Below are positions 22,170 to 33,127 of a stretch of 64,000 bases of DNA, piece after piece (within the stretch, counting starts at the first letter, position 1; each line of letters opens with the position of its first letter). The position numbers and the translations under genes were made by a program. The DNA comes from Amblyomma americanum (taxonomy: Eukaryota; Arthropoda; Arachnida; Ixodida; Ixodidae), in NCBI RefSeq assembly GCF_052857255.1, contig NC_135498.1, forward strand, positions 89,384,257 through 89,448,256, in the 5' to 3' direction. Under the pieces are notes generated by a model. It made no database searches, was not told the DNA's origin, and saw nothing but the letters and a program-made list of their open reading frames with translations.

Positions 22170-23802
22170 ACAAAAATGAAAATATCACAATACGCTTCTA
22201 AATGAAAACAATACTAGCTTTACATGGACGGCAGTAAAGAAGAGAATGGACAAAAGAACACTAAGGGTGCTTGGACAGAAGTAGATTCTTGGAGTGGGCA
22301 CATATAATTAAATTTTTTCAGGCGCTGGAAGCACTACACCAGAATGAGAAATAACATGCGCTCAAGGTCGTCCGTTCTAGCTACAGCAGTTGTGTTTTTA
22401 ACTGTTTTTTTTTACAAGAAGCACGCACTGCATGACAACAGTAAAGAGCTGCACTGGTGCCGTCATCCATCCTTTCTCCACCCGACCAGAGGCAGACCAA
22501 ATCTAATGAAGCTACAGCTGCTACGAGGAACGCTATTACCACAAGTAAGTATGTTTGAACCACCATGTGCTCTAAACGCCCGCCGACGTCCAATAATACT
22601 CGAACGGTTTACGGCTTCGCCTCTGTCAAAATGCTGTCGCCGCCGACATGATCGAACACGCGATCCAGAAAGAAGAAGGACGCCTCAACTACAGCGCCAA
22701 ATATGCAAGCAAAGGTTAAAGAAACGTCAAGCGAGTTCGCTTTCGGCGAACAGATTCTAGAGCTCGTATCGCAGCGTGGTGACCAGTACTACAGTGCCAA
22801 TGCCTCAGGCTGGTCTAGAAAAATACGAGCCAGTGTTCTTCGGTTCAGCGCCAAGCCAGCGTAGCATAGGGTGCTGCTCTACGACGCCTTGCATGCGCCA
22901 CACAACCGCAAAAAACTTAGTTACCTTGTAAGGCTCCAAGTAGCAGTCCTATTGATAGATGTAGTTATTAACTGAGCGAATGAGGACGTTACGATTGGTC
23001 GCTCATACCATTCAATCGCGTCATCGGCCATGCATCAAAGCGAGCATAAGAAGAGCAGGAGCACACTACGGTACAAACAGGCTCTTAAAATGGTTAACCT
23101 TGAACGAAGTTGGCAGAGCAAAGATGCCAACTTTTCGTGGGCAGCCATTTATCTTGCCGAACAGCTGCGTTCAAGGCATTTCTGCGCTCCGTGTCCGGAG
23201 GGAACCTGAATGCGCGCTTCCGGCAGGAGGGTGGTTGCAGGCCGCAAGCTGCAGCCTGGTACCGGTCCACGTCGTGATGGAGTCACAGGAGAAATTTTGG
23301 CCGCTGAAAACATGTTGCAACGAGCAACACTGGTACAAGCACGACGCAATCAAAGCACGGGCCGAGAAGAACCATCCGTGCGCGCTCGTCTTACGGGGAC
23401 GCCTGAAGTTTCTTGGGTGCATATCCGATTTGCGGCGCGTCAGCGCACTGTGGCAGCCCTGGCGGCTAGGAGCTTCCGGAAATATTTGTATTGTGTTGCG
23501 TTGACGGCATCCAATAGCCAGGAAAGGTGCCTAATTGAAAGATGCCTAATTGAAACGCGACATCATGGTTGGCAATTGCGATGCTTTTAAATGCAACATG
23601 TTCACCGGACGTTTGCGTCTGAAGGAAATGTTGGTATAGCTTTTTTCTTGAAAAACACTGCAACGCATCAAAGCCAAACAAGGAAGGGACAAAAAAAACA
23701 GCGCAGAACACAGAGCTTGTCCCTCACTTTCATTTCATGCCGTAATTCAGTTATAATTCAGGGTTTTGTGCATTTTTTAACTTTTTCTATGGGTTATGGA
23801 AG
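22170..23802. other. no confident feature
   Basis: Contains GC-rich frames (22344-22760, 22980-23504, 23210-23590) without recognisable domains. A 15-bp unit GATGCCTAATTGAAA is imperfectly repeated in tandem near 23527-23553. Confidence 0.4.
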
Positions 23803-24031
23803 ATTTATGGGGGTTTAACGTCCCAAAGCGACTCAGGCTATGAGAGACGCCGTAGTGAACGTGTCCGGAAATTTCGACCACCTGGGGTCTTTTAACGTGC
23901 AGTGACATCGCAAAATACACGGGCCTCTACAATTTCGCCTCCATCGAAATTTTACCTCCGCGGCCGGGATCGAATTCGCATCTTTCGCACCAGCAGCCGA
24001 GCGCCATAACCACTCAGCCACCGGGGCGGCT
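23803..24031 (-). repeat. SINE-B, full length
   Basis: GGGGGTTTAACGTCCCAAAG tail, GGAAATTTCGACCACCTGGG middle, GGCCGGGATCGAATTCG B box, and CCACTCAGCCACCGGGGCGG A-box end. Well preserved. Confidence 0.85.
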
Positions 24032-24237
24032 GTTCTGGAAGGGAAGCTTTTGTGGTATAACATGGTCGGTATATAAGTGAACATATTGTAAGCCTCAATG
24101 GCGTACATTAGGTTCGGCCCATTCTTCTGAGCACAGGGAGTCGCCAAAATATTTCGGAGTCGCGTCTGTAATTAACTGGTACAACACTGGTGGAAGGTTT
24201 TCTCTCGACCCGCTTGTTTCGTTCTTTTATTACGGCA

Positions 24238-24860
24238 TTATGACTGCTGGCATAAAATTTTATTTACAAATATAGATACACAATGGACTTTCGAAGGTTG
24301 TCCAGTGTGTTCCTGCACACAGAAACACTGGCAAATGATCGATGATAAATATGACAGTGCTCTATATCTAATGTTTGATGGCAAATAATTAGAGATAAAT
24401 AAATACAGAACTGAGTAGCCTTCGGGTGTAACCATAGTAGCCGCATTAATCAGGTTTACAAAACCGTTGGATAATGTACCCATATTGAAAACATTCAATG
24501 AATGACTGCTGCACTCATGTGAATGTTGAAATCCCCGCGTATTATTGCTGTGAAGTTCACATTTTTAACCACAAATGCACGCAAATGATCGTAGAACCGC
24601 AGAAAGGCAGACAAATTACTAGGAAATGGTCGATAGCGCGCTGAAAATACATGTTTGTTAGCGACCACGGGCAGTATTTTATACCCTGGTGAAACTGCAG
24701 TATAAGAACTAATGATTTGACATTGAACGCTACCTGTAATATGCAATGCTAATCCCAAACATAAAAAACATCACTTTCATTAGTACGCCATGCTTCAGTT
24801 AGTATGATTACAGAAAACTGGAAAGAAAATCCCGCAAACAGCTACTCCAAGCACGGATCC
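24238..24860 (-). pseudogene. LINE APE-type endonuclease fragment
   Basis: Minus-strand motifs: ILTEAWRTNESDVF (the TE(T/A)W Glu motif), KHVFSARYRPFPSNLSAFL (RP block), TAIIRGDFNIHMS (GDFN, catalytic Asp and Asn), and an AATMVTPEGYSVLYLFISN block equivalent to TR.T..S.LD. The SDH motif is decayed to SSII. This domain nicks the genomic target for LINE reverse transcription. Confidence 0.7.
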
Positions 24861-25002
24861 TTGTTTTTCACAGATTACGTATTTAGGCAGACACATTTTA
24901 GGCACGCTGTTGGAAAGGCTGCCATAATTTCATTTACATCATTCGGCAGGTGAAACTCCACTTCATCATGGATCGTTTAGTTATTGCAGCAAATTGTACT
25001 CT

Positions 25003-25757
25003 TTACTGTGCGTCATGTTCTCCCGTATCCTTAATGAGAAGTGCATCAGCTTCCTCGGTCTTTAGAACAAGGACCTTGCCGATTGTGTACCAAGCAATCT
25101 TGCACCTTTCCCTTTTGGTGCATCTTTCGCAGACGACAAAAGCTCCTTGTTGTGCCGAGTCAAGTTTTTGGAACAGAAAATACGTGGGGCGTCGTCCCTG
25201 AGGGGATCTTTTTCTTAAGCTACGTGTCTCTGGTCCCTTGCTATGTGAAGAAGACAGTAATTCCCTGCACGTTGCCTTGCCTAGCGGCAAGCCGAAGCTG
25301 CTGCAAACTGAGATACCTGGAGTTTCTCAGCGATTTCATTTAGAGTGGACATCAAGTTTACCCTCTCTACAAAGGAGATTCCGTGGACTTCAAGGTTCAT
25401 TCACCTACTTTGGAACTCAAGATCTTTCACCCACTGTTGGAGGTCTGATTCTACAGATACACCCACCTTTTATCTTTCTTTCATTTCTGTCACTCTTTTT
25501 CTCAGGCCCTTGAATTCATTGTCTAGCTTAGAGATCTTTCCCTGCAATTCACCGAATTTCTGCGACAGAAATTGAACCGCCTGTCCCATGCTATTCATGT
25601 TTTCTACTGGAGTGGGTAGGCGCCCAAGTTTCCCGCCGTTCCCAGCAAACAACGTACCTCCCCAGGAGCGCCCAAAAAGGATGGGATGTCCCTGTCCCAG
25701 TAAAACATTTATCGAACATTTCCAGGCCGTTGAGGCAGGACATAGAAACACAAGCAA
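25003..25757 (-). pseudogene. LINE ORF1-like protein, coiled coil plus basic C-terminus
   Basis: 25757-25470 includes a heptad-like stretch (SQKFGELQGKISKLDNEFKG). 25290-25003 carries the GRRPTYFLFQKLDSAQQGAF and CERCTKRERCK blocks. Stops and a frameshift separate them. Order and distance to the APE domain fit an ORF1-ORF2 layout. Confidence 0.5.
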
Positions 25758-25867
25758 AAGGGAAGTGCGCCCACTAATGTCCTAGAAACGTTTTTTCGAG
25801 GGTGTTAAGCAGAAACAGAAACAAATAATAGCATTTTGCTCCCAGAAAGGTAACTGGGAGAACGTTT

Positions 25868-26825
25868 TTGGGACCAATGCTTTTCAACAAAAAATACATG
25901 TTCACTCCTCGCTCCCTTTTCTCTCTCCCTCGCGCCAAAAGCTACGGGGAGAGAAGGTTTTGCTCTTGCACTCGCCGCTTTGAGAGATCAAACAGTTTTG
26001 TTCGAACAGCCGAAGGAAGCGCAGTTCACCCCGCATCTCTCTCGTGGGCCGTCGGCTCCATGCTGCAGGCAGGCAGGCGACGGCGGTCTGCCTTTTCATT
26101 CCATCGCCGGGAGCGGCGGTCACCAACGTGCCTGTCTTCAATAGTGTTTGCAACTTCAGCACGGTGCGGCGGTCCCTGCAGGCATCTCCAACTACCAGCA
26201 GTCCTCGTTGCGCCGCTGTCTAGCAGAGGCGCAGTAATGGGCCTCCCGTCGCTCGCCCGGCTTCCTCGCTGGACGGAAGCCATCTTGCGCACACGTATTC
26301 GCGCAGCCCCTAGCCGCTCGCGCGCAACTCCAGCGCGCAGCAGCTCTTGCTCTCATCACTGGACAGTCGTGAACTTCGTGGCTGCGGATTCATGGCAGCT
26401 TTCCCGCGCACCTCGGCGTGCCCACATTATTCCTTTCGGAACTGGTGCAGCGGCGCGCGGCGCATCGCAAGTCTTTTGCTCAGCTTCACGGCCCTACACC
26501 ATAATGGCGCTCTTACAGGCGTCGTTCGCGGCTGCGGATTTCAAGGCAATGGGCGACTCCTAGCGCGCACTCTGCAACCCTCAGCGCCTCCGACGACTGT
26601 GGCGTGTTGTTGGTGGCAGCGTGGCCGTCCACTGCGGTCATAGGCGGGATAGATCTTCGGAAGCCCACCAGACTCTTAGTGCGAGTGCCCATGGATTAAC
26701 TTGCTCTACCTACATTGCCGTCCTGTCGCAGCGATATAGTTTGTGTTGTGTTCGCGTCGCTGACTCCCAACCCACCCCCACCGGATTACTTGTACCTTGA
26801 TCACCTTGATGTCGCCTCCCACGCC
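25868..26825. other. CpG-rich stretch, possible promoter region
   Basis: Locally GC- and CpG-rich (about 26000-26650), with CCATCTTGC at 26280 (reverse of a YY1-like AAGATGG site), in a 231-codon frame with no domain. It could be a CpG-island-like promoter or simply GC-rich repeat; I see no exon signals that decide. Confidence 0.3.
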
Positions 26826-27560
26826 GTATTGTGCCGCACGCGTTGTCTGCTGTACCTTGGGTGCGGCGAGCCAGGGCTCCTACCTCAAGACGTCCCTCCT
26901 TTCCATCCGACTCCAAGCCGTCTTATCTCCACACTTAGGCACAAAAAAATAAAACGGGGGTGTAAAGAGGATATAACGCGTATGTTTGAGCGTTCGCTGC
27001 GCCGTGAGAAGGCGCAGGACAGAAGGCTGTGTTGAGCTCATATATACAGTTGCAGAATTTTATTTCATCCCCGGGTTTCTGTTGGGAACGTCGTCAAGGT
27101 ATGTGGTTTATGCTCGTTTTTTTATTTTCGCCTCGTAGAAATAATTTTTTTCGTGCTTTCATAACACGCTCAAGATTACTCCGAGGCTCGAGCGAGAGGG
27201 AGGTTTCACCCTGCAGAATATCCGTAACCTGAAACCGCGTATCTGTATCGTACGCCCATATCGTCTTTTATTTTGGCACCGAGGTTGCTCTTTACATGCG
27301 TTTGCTTTTGCGTGTGCATATATGCTTTTGTACCCTTTAGAATGTTTGTTTAAGGTGCATCAACTTTCAGCCGGTATTATGTTTTTATTGCTCCTTTTTT
27401 TTCAGATTTCTCAGAGCTATAGAAAATTTCGGCCATTATTATTTGCTGGTGGCGTAGTGCTCCGTACATTGTGTGTTAAATGGTGCATACATATGCGTCT
27501 CCTGTTTGTATTCATTTAAATGCAAAGAGCACATCTAATAAACTGAAATTACATCTGTAT
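26826..27560 (+). other. spliced-gene-like unit with poly(A) signal, identity unknown
   Basis: Sequence pattern of a last-intron/last-exon unit: a coding-looking stretch (LISTLRHKKIKRG, SLRREKAQDRRL) to a TGA near 27033, a splice donor AAG|GTATGT at 27099, a polypyrimidine acceptor TTTTTTTTCAG ending 27405, and AATAAA at 27537-27542. The same signals sit at matching places in copy 2 (59540, 59846, 59978). Could be a captured host 3' end or part of an element; I recognise no protein family. Confidence 0.4.
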
Positions 27561-27661
27561 TGCGCTCCTATTTCCTGTTATAAGGGCGGGATCGGGCGAC
27601 ATTTTGAATAAATATTTCCTTTGTGTGTAAAATTCTAGTACATTTCATGTTCTTGTGGCGG

Positions 27662-28510
27662 GAGCAGCGCAGCACGTAACAAAGAAGAGAGAGGCGGGAA
27701 TCAACGCTGACTAACAACCAGATTTTTAATCCACGTTCGGTCGAATATACACATCTCGCTCGGCAATAAGGAGAGGACAGAAGCATGACAAACGCATAAG
27801 ATGTACACATGGTAAAAGATTTGGACAACGCATGCAAATAATCGATTTCGCTGTCACGAAACGCTATCGAAAGTATGCTGATGCATATAAGTCGCTCTTT
27901 TGCCCGATGTTGAAGGCTTCTTCAATCTCCCTGGTCCGTTGATTAAAATACAGCGGGATGACCATTGTGTTGATAAACTGCGCAGCGAATTCATGCTCTC
28001 TGCAATGTTTTGCTGATTCACTGCTCATGGCGCCTTTTATGGATATTTTGTGCTCTCGAAGTCATTCATTCAAACAGTGCCCTGTTTGACCAATGTAGGT
28101 GCATCCGCATCACAGAGGTAATTCCTAAACCCCGCTTTTCACACATTTCACATGTTTTTTCAGGTGCTTTTTCTTGCATTGATTTTTCTTTGCTCGCTGT
28201 TGAATTTGGCGCACAGGCTTCTTAATTTGTTGGGTGCTGACATGAGCACTTTTACACCAGCTCTTGCGCCTACCTTTTTGAGACTGTTGGAAATGTCATT
28301 AATGTAAGGAATGACCGCGTACAGCTTCCCTTCTTCTGATGTGGTTGTGACATGTTTTCTTCCTCTAAGTGCTTGCAGAATCCCTTCTGCGACACTGGAT
28401 AGCAGTCTCGTCGGGTAAACTGCTGCGTTCAGCCGACTGTTCTGGGCGTCAAAACTTCCTCGAGCTTCATGCTGGCAGGATCTCGTCAATGCGGCTCTCA
28501 TTGCTACTTT
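27662..28510 (-). mobile_element. PLE copy, left half of a head-to-head dimer
   Basis: Minus-strand PLE linker and GIY-YIG region ending in the terminal sequence shared, inverted, with 29500-29546 (GTTAGTCAGCGTTGATTCCC). Its 5' end faces the plus-strand copy at 28555. Frame 28501-28160 is open; the distal nuclease has stops. Confidence 0.8.
28160..28501 (-). pseudogene. PLE linker/GIY-YIG N-terminal part
   Basis: 113 codons: RAALTRSCQHEARGSFD, PTRLLSSVAEGILQALRGRK, YAVIPYINDISNSLKKVG, VLMSAPNKLRSLCAK. These match the segment upstream of the GIY-YIG core in the PLE at 7323 (AVIPYI / LPYIHK and SAPNKL / TAPDKL). The core continues leftward with stops. Confidence 0.7.
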
Positions 28511-28554
28511 TGCTATGGACTATAAGAACTAGGAATAGAAATAACAAGTGAAAT

Positions 28555-29546
28555 ACCAGAAAACAACGTTATGCGATTTCTTGACTTGACGCTAGCCTTT
28601 CTTGGCGCTCACATATGCTGGCGGAACGGACCACGAAGCTAGAAAGGACTGCTCCCCTATGCACCTGCGCACTCCAAGATCATCAAGCGGGGGTAGAAAA
28701 AAACAGCAATGAGAGCCGCATTGAAGAGATCCTGTCATCATGAGGTTCAAGGCAGTTTTGACACCCAGAACCGTGGGCTAAAAGCAGCAGGATGCCCGAC
28801 GAGACTGCTATCCAGTGTCGCAGAAGGGAGTCTGCAAGAACCTAGAGGCAGAAAATATGTCACAACCACATCAGAATAAAGGAAGCCCTACGCGGTCATT
28901 CCTTGCATTAATAGCATTTCCCACAGTCTCAAAAGGGTAAGAGCAAGAGCTGGTGTAAAAGTGTTCATGTCAGATCCCAACAAGTTAAGGAGCCATTGCG
29001 CCAAAGTCAACAGCGAGCAAAGAAAAAAATCAATGCAAGAAAAACGCACCGGAACAAACATGTGAAATGTGTGAAAAGGGGGTTTATAAAGTACCTCTGT
29101 CATGCGGACGCACCTACATTGGTCAAAAAGGGAACTGTTTGAATGAATGGCTTCGAGAGCACAAAATATCCCTAAAGGGCGCCATCAGCAGTGAATTAGC
29201 GAAACAGTGCAGAGAGCATGAATGCGCTCCGCAGCTTATCTACAGAATGGTCATCCCGTCGTATTTTGATCAACGAACCAGGGAGATTGAAGAAGCCTTC
29301 AACATCCGACGAAAGAGCGACGTGTGTGTCTGCATAACTTCAATAGCGCTTCGTTTCAGAGAAATTGATTATCAGCGTGCGTTGTCCTAATCTTTTAGCA
29401 TGTGTACATCTTATGCGTTTGTCATGCTTCTGTCCTCTCCTTATTGCACGAGTGAGATGTATATATTCGATAGAACGTCGATTTTAAATCAGGTTGTTAG
29501 TCAGCGTTGATTCCCGCCTCTCTCTTCTTTGTTTCGTGCTGCGCCT
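28555..29546 (+). mobile_element. PLE copy, right half of a head-to-head dimer
   Basis: Begins in the RT thumb (MRFLDLTLAFLGAH), continues through LPYAPAHSKIIKRG and the linker, and ends with the GIY-YIG core and 3' region. It is the inverted partner of 27662-28510, separated by a few tens of bases. Confidence 0.8.
29067..29390 (+). pseudogene. PLE GIY-YIG endonuclease core
   Basis: Frame of 107 codons: CEKGVYKVPLSCGRTYIGQK (GIY-YIG core), GNCLNEWLREHK, QCREHECAP, RTREIEEAFNIRRK (the conserved Glu). The Arg expected in GR.L..RL is Asn/Trp here, so catalysis is doubtful. In copy 2 most of this region is deleted. Confidence 0.7.
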
Positions 29547-30033
29547 CCCTCTTCTTTGTTTCGTGCTTCGGGAAAAACGAGAACCTCCTGGGGACATTCC
29601 AAATGTCCAGATGGGATATTTCTGGGAGATTTTGAGGTATTTTGTGTTTGTTGGGTTGATTGATGCTAAAAAAATAGACTTGCGTGATCTTCATCCTTAT
29701 AGTCATCGTAATAGTCAAGCCGCGCGCCTTCGTTGGTTCGCGGCCCGTTTCTGAGCATGGTTCCCTCCTGCCCAACCTCCTGCCGCTGGTGTCGCTGCTA
29801 TAGCTGACGTCATGTGTCGAGCCTGACTACCACCAGTTATGCTCATGGTTTCACCTCTACCTACGCTCAAGGTGAAGCTTGCGACCACAGTGTTCTCTAG
29901 CTACATTCAAGGTCAAACTTGAATCATTGAGGCGTCTCGTGTATACCACCCGCTGGTCACCTGTCATCATATCCATTGTGTCCCCGCTGACGGCTCGAAA
30001 ATGTGGCGTAGTGAAGCTTTTAACTTGAAAACT

Positions 30034-30582
30034 AATAATTATAATAATAATTGGTTTCGGGAGAAAGGAAATGGCGCAGTATCTCTCTCACATATCGGCA
30101 GACACCTGAACCTCCCTAAAAGGTTTGGTTTGGTTTAAAAGGGTTTAACGTCCCAAAGCGGCTCAGGCTATGTGGGACGCCGTAGTGAAGGGCTCCGGAA
30201 ATTTCGACCACCTGGGGTTCTTTTACGTGCACTGACATCGCACAGCACACGGGCCTCTAGAATTTCGCCTCCATCGATATTCGACCAACGCAGCCGGGAT
30301 TGATGAACCCGCGTCTTTGTGGCCGGCAGCCGAGCGCAATAACCACTAAGCCACCGCGGCGGACCCCGCGCTATAAGGGAAGGGATAAAGGACGGAGTTA
30401 AAGAGGAAAGGAATAACGAGGTGCTGTAGTGGAAGGCTCCTCAATAATGTCGACCACGTGGGGATCTTTAATGTGCACGGACATCGCGCAGCACACGGGA
30501 GCCTTTGCGTTTCGCCTCCATCGAAACGCGGCCGCCGCGGTCGGATTCGAACCCGGAAACTCCGGATTAGTAGCAGAGCACC
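30034..30582 (-). repeat. SINE-A interrupted by SINE-B (copy 1)
   Basis: SINE-A tail at 30034-30118 and body/head at 30363-30582, with SINE-B inserted between. The matching site in copy 2 shows the target duplication cleanly. The last ~20 bp of the tRNA head are replaced by unrelated sequence. Confidence 0.85.
30122..30362 (-). repeat. SINE-B, full length, nested in SINE-A
   Basis: Complete SINE-B flanked by CCCTAAAAGG (30114-30123) and CGCTATAAGG (30369-30378), a diverged 10-bp target duplication. Confidence 0.85.
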
Positions 30583-31005
30583 CTAATCTCTCTGTGGCCT
30601 CCAGTGTTCACAATGCCGCCCAAATTTTGCGACCAACCTTGCCATCTACCCGTAGACACCACCTCAACTTGCCAGTCACCTCACATCCATGAAGCTCGCA
30701 TTCGTCGCCGAATACAATTCAATCACCTTGATACACCACCAAAATTTTGTTTTTAAACGTACAGATCCACACCTCCGGGCACAAACGGCTCACACACATA
30801 TGCATATATATAGCACTGCCTTACACGGTGCTACCCGGCCTTCCAGTCCCCCGCCTATCTGTTCTCCCCAACCCCACCGTGGCCCATCTGCCTCGCCTCC
30901 CGGGACGTGAACCTACAACGTGCTCTCGTCACCTTGGCCTAGGATCTGTTAAACGCACAATATAAAGGCTGTTTTAATAAACGTGTTACACAACCACCAC
31001 CACTT
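30583..31005 (+). mobile_element. probable LINE 3' end with (CCA)n tail
   Basis: Non-coding sequence ending TTTTAATAAACGTG then a CCA-repeat tail, a 3' end style shared with F1 LINEs (AATAAAACCACTACCACC). The parallel site in copy 2 has a longer CCA tract. Upstream domains are absent, so the family is uncertain. Confidence 0.45.
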
Positions 31006-32118
31006 CAGTCTAGATTCCGCCGCCCTCTATTTGAGGAGGAAGGAGCACTCCCTGCGCCGCACACTTGCTTTGGGCCCTAAGTCGGCGGTAAACCTCTCCC
31101 GCCGTCAATAGACGAGGAAGCGTTTCGTAGAATCCGGGTCGTGATACCACTCGCGCTGGGCGTCACGCGGTAATGGCTCCACTGCCGAAGCCTTTTCTCC
31201 ATCTTAGGCTTATTTGATATGCCGCTTCCATGCATTAGAGGTCGAATTTCCCCATCTACTGCGGGTCCCCGAACTTTGAAAACGACGAGATACTGGCGTC
31301 CGGCCGCAACGGGAATTTTATCTGACAGTTCGGCATCTTATCATGCTTGAACGCAGTTAATGCATCATCGGTCACTTTTGCACTTGATTCCATCGGCCAA
31401 CCTAATAGCATTTATAATCCTCGTTTTTTTTCATTTGCTTCAAAATTTTCCTATTACTGTCTCAGAAAAGAAACACCCCTAAACTAAGAAAATATGGAGT
31501 AGATGAAATGAAAAGGAAGAACTGGAAAAATGTTGTTCGCGTGGGAAAGCAATGAACGCGTCTTCAGGAAAGGAAGGAAGAATATCGGGCTTACATTGCA
31601 CGAATGGTTTTCAAGCACTTTTATTTCAAAGCAGTTTAAAGGGCAAACAAAACAGCAGCATTACATTCATCCCATAACAATTGAGGTACTCTCACGTGGC
31701 ATGCACATAGCACCATGTCCTGCGATTTGGTAGAAAGGTTCAATTTTAGGCGTCAATTTTTCTTTACCTAAAATGCATATTTTCGGTCCACTTTGAAGGA
31801 ATAATTTCAACAGCTGGAGCCTTTCCAGCCTGATTTCAAGGCTAAGGAAGCCGTGCGTCCTCAAATCCGCCTTCACAGAATTTCCGACGCATATACAGTG
31901 TGGAAACTAGCGACTTCTTGCTCAACAGCAGATTGTGGTTGCCGTCATGATTATTAGTCATTCAGAAACATTGAACACGGGGCTATAGCTGGAAAGGTGA
32001 AGAGGTAATTTGAAGCGTTGAGCGAAGCCAAATGAACGGCGGATGCCAAAAAAAGCACCACAGGAGCTGCAGGTGTGTATGCTATGTTGCAGGTGGCATG
32101 AGACTTAAATGGGAAAAC
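31006..32118. other. no recognisable feature
   Basis: The first ~730 bp are still part of the duplicated block (matching 63310-64000); no domain or RNA gene is seen. Confidence 0.45.
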
Positions 32119-32125
32119 AAAAAAA
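32119..32125 (-). terminator. Pol III T-run terminator of tRNA-Ala
   Basis: Seven T on the minus strand, starting two bases after the tRNA 3' end. Confidence 0.8.
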
Positions 32126-32126
32126 G

Positions 32127-32198
32127 TGGAGGAGCCGGGGTTCGAACCCGGGACTTCTCGCATGCAAAGCGAGCGCTCTACCTCTGAGCTACACCCCC
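32127..32198 (-). tRNA. tRNA-Ala (anticodon UGC)
   Basis: 72 nt. 5' GGGGGTGTAGCTCAGAGGTA (A box in D arm), anticodon stem CTCGC/GCGAG with loop TTTGCAT (U33 present, anticodon TGC), T arm CCGGG-TTCGAAC-CCCGG, discriminator A. The acceptor stem has one T-T mismatch at 6-67 and a G-T at 3-70. A T7 terminator follows. Unlike the tRNA-derived SINEs it has a complete cloverleaf and no SINE body, so it is probably a working gene; a very recent tRNA pseudogene cannot be excluded. Confidence 0.92.
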
Positions 32199-32444
32199 GA
32201 CGAGCTTCATCGGCAGTAGTGAGTCAAATGTTTTTGGCGACCTTCACTATGGATGGACAAAATGATTGGTACAAGAAAGGAAAGCAGCAGCAGGGCCATT
32301 TTTTTGTACCTACTCTGGCTAAACTATTGTAATCGGTATAGCATGACTCCATTTTTTATGCGAAGCATACTAGCCGCCCAACCGAGCTCTTCCTTGCTGC
32401 GCCGCGCGCGGCCGCGTAGAACCACTTGACCTACATCGGCGCAC

Positions 32445-32602
32445 CACGTGATATGACGTCACAACAGCTGTGAAAGCTGGGGCTCAACTCGTGCGCTCGT
32501 TTGCGGACGCGCAGCCTCCGCCGGCGGCCTAACTCCCGCTCCTACCGCTAGGAGATACTGACGTCACGCAATTGTATAAAAAGCGAGGCACTCGTTGAGT
32601 CA
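32445..32602 (+). promoter_or_regulatory. Pol II-type promoter: E-box, two CRE sites, TATA box, initiator
   Basis: CACGTG at 32445-32450, palindromic CRE TGACGTCA at 32454-32461 and 32559-32566, TATAAAAAG at 32575-32583, and an arthropod-type initiator TCAGTT at 32600-32605, about 27 bp after the TATA. It lies 14 bp upstream of the first STPR frame. Confidence 0.55.
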
Positions 32603-32615
32603 GTTGAGCAGCGAG

Positions 32616-32750
32616 ATGTCGGCCAGGGAGAGGGCGGCTCGCCAGACCGCAAAGCGCAAGTTACAAAGAGCCACGGAAACGGGAGAAGAACGAGAAATAC
32701 GGCTTGCCAAGCGACGTATGCTTCGCATCCTAGGCTTAACCATAAGCTAA
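32616..32750 (+). CDS. small STPR-repeat protein (44 aa)
   Basis: Complete frame ATG-TAA, 44 codons, Arg/Lys/Glu-rich. The core RATETGEEREIRLAKRRM fits the ~23-residue STPR unit (ET.EER..RL...R), a DNA-binding repeat known from arthropod FMBP-1-like proteins and from repetitive chelicerate genes. About one and a half units are present. A good TATA/initiator stands just upstream; no AATAAA was seen soon after. May be a truncated gene copy carried by a repeat. Confidence 0.5.
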   Translation: MSARERAARQTAKRKLQRATETGEEREIRLAKRRMLRILGLTIS

Positions 32751-33091
32751 GCCAGGCCATTTTTTTCGCTAGTGTACAAAAAGTGTAGCTCAGTGCACCT
32801 AAACGAACGCACTTCTTTGACTCGTAATTCAGCATGAGAACAAGATTTTCTGCACGTTTTTAAGCGAAACCTTTACTACTACAGCCAGCGAGCCATTTCG
32901 GCTCGTCGTGCACTTCAGTCGTATGCCGTATGCGATGGCCAACGAACGACCTTGAGCCGCCGTTGTCTAGCAACACCGCAGCGGCGCTTCAACAGATGGC
33001 GCCGCCGTCGACGCCGCTGCCGCCGCCGCTCGCTCCACCAGATGTGCTCTGCTGGGGTAGAGGGAGAGAAGGTGTCGCCTCGCGGCAGGTT

Positions 33092-33123
33092 TATATATGC
33101 GCTTCACCCCAGTGGACTCTAGT
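33092..33123 (+). promoter_or_regulatory. TATA-type promoter of second STPR gene
   Basis: TATATATG at 33092-33099, with CCCAGTGG about 19 bp and TAGTCGTT about 28 bp downstream as possible initiators, and the ATG at 33128. An X-box-like GTTGTCTAGCAAC lies at ~32964. Confidence 0.4.
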
Positions 33124-33127
33124 CGTT

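Larger units (their letters stand above)
24230..25757 (-). mobile_element. decayed LINE with coiled-coil ORF1 and APE endonuclease (CR1/L2-like)
   Basis: Minus strand, 5' to 3': an ORF1-like part with a coiled coil (25757-25003), a ~200-bp degenerate junction, then an APE-type endonuclease (about 24860-24238). RT sequence is absent, so the 3' portion is lost. Numerous stops mark an old element. Confidence 0.65.
26826..31737 (+). repeat. duplicated block, copy 1 (direct partner at 59267-64000)
   Basis: From GTATTGTGCCGCACGCG onward, this is collinear in the same orientation with 59267 to the window end, starting offset about 32,441 bp. It includes the gene-like unit, PLE dimer, minisatellite and nested SINEs. 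Copy 2 lacks about 225 bp matching 29228-29453 and has extra minisatellite units. The left flanks differ; the right limit of copy 1 is near 31737 or beyond what copy 2 shows. Confidence 0.85.

Noticed and set aside
22344..23590. Several 120-174-codon frames as genes
   Set aside because: No domain, overlapping in different frames, no repeat or splice evidence.
25868..26563. 231-codon plus-strand frame as a protein gene
   Set aside because: It lies in CpG-rich sequence where stop codons are rare; Ser/Arg-rich translation without any recognisable motif.
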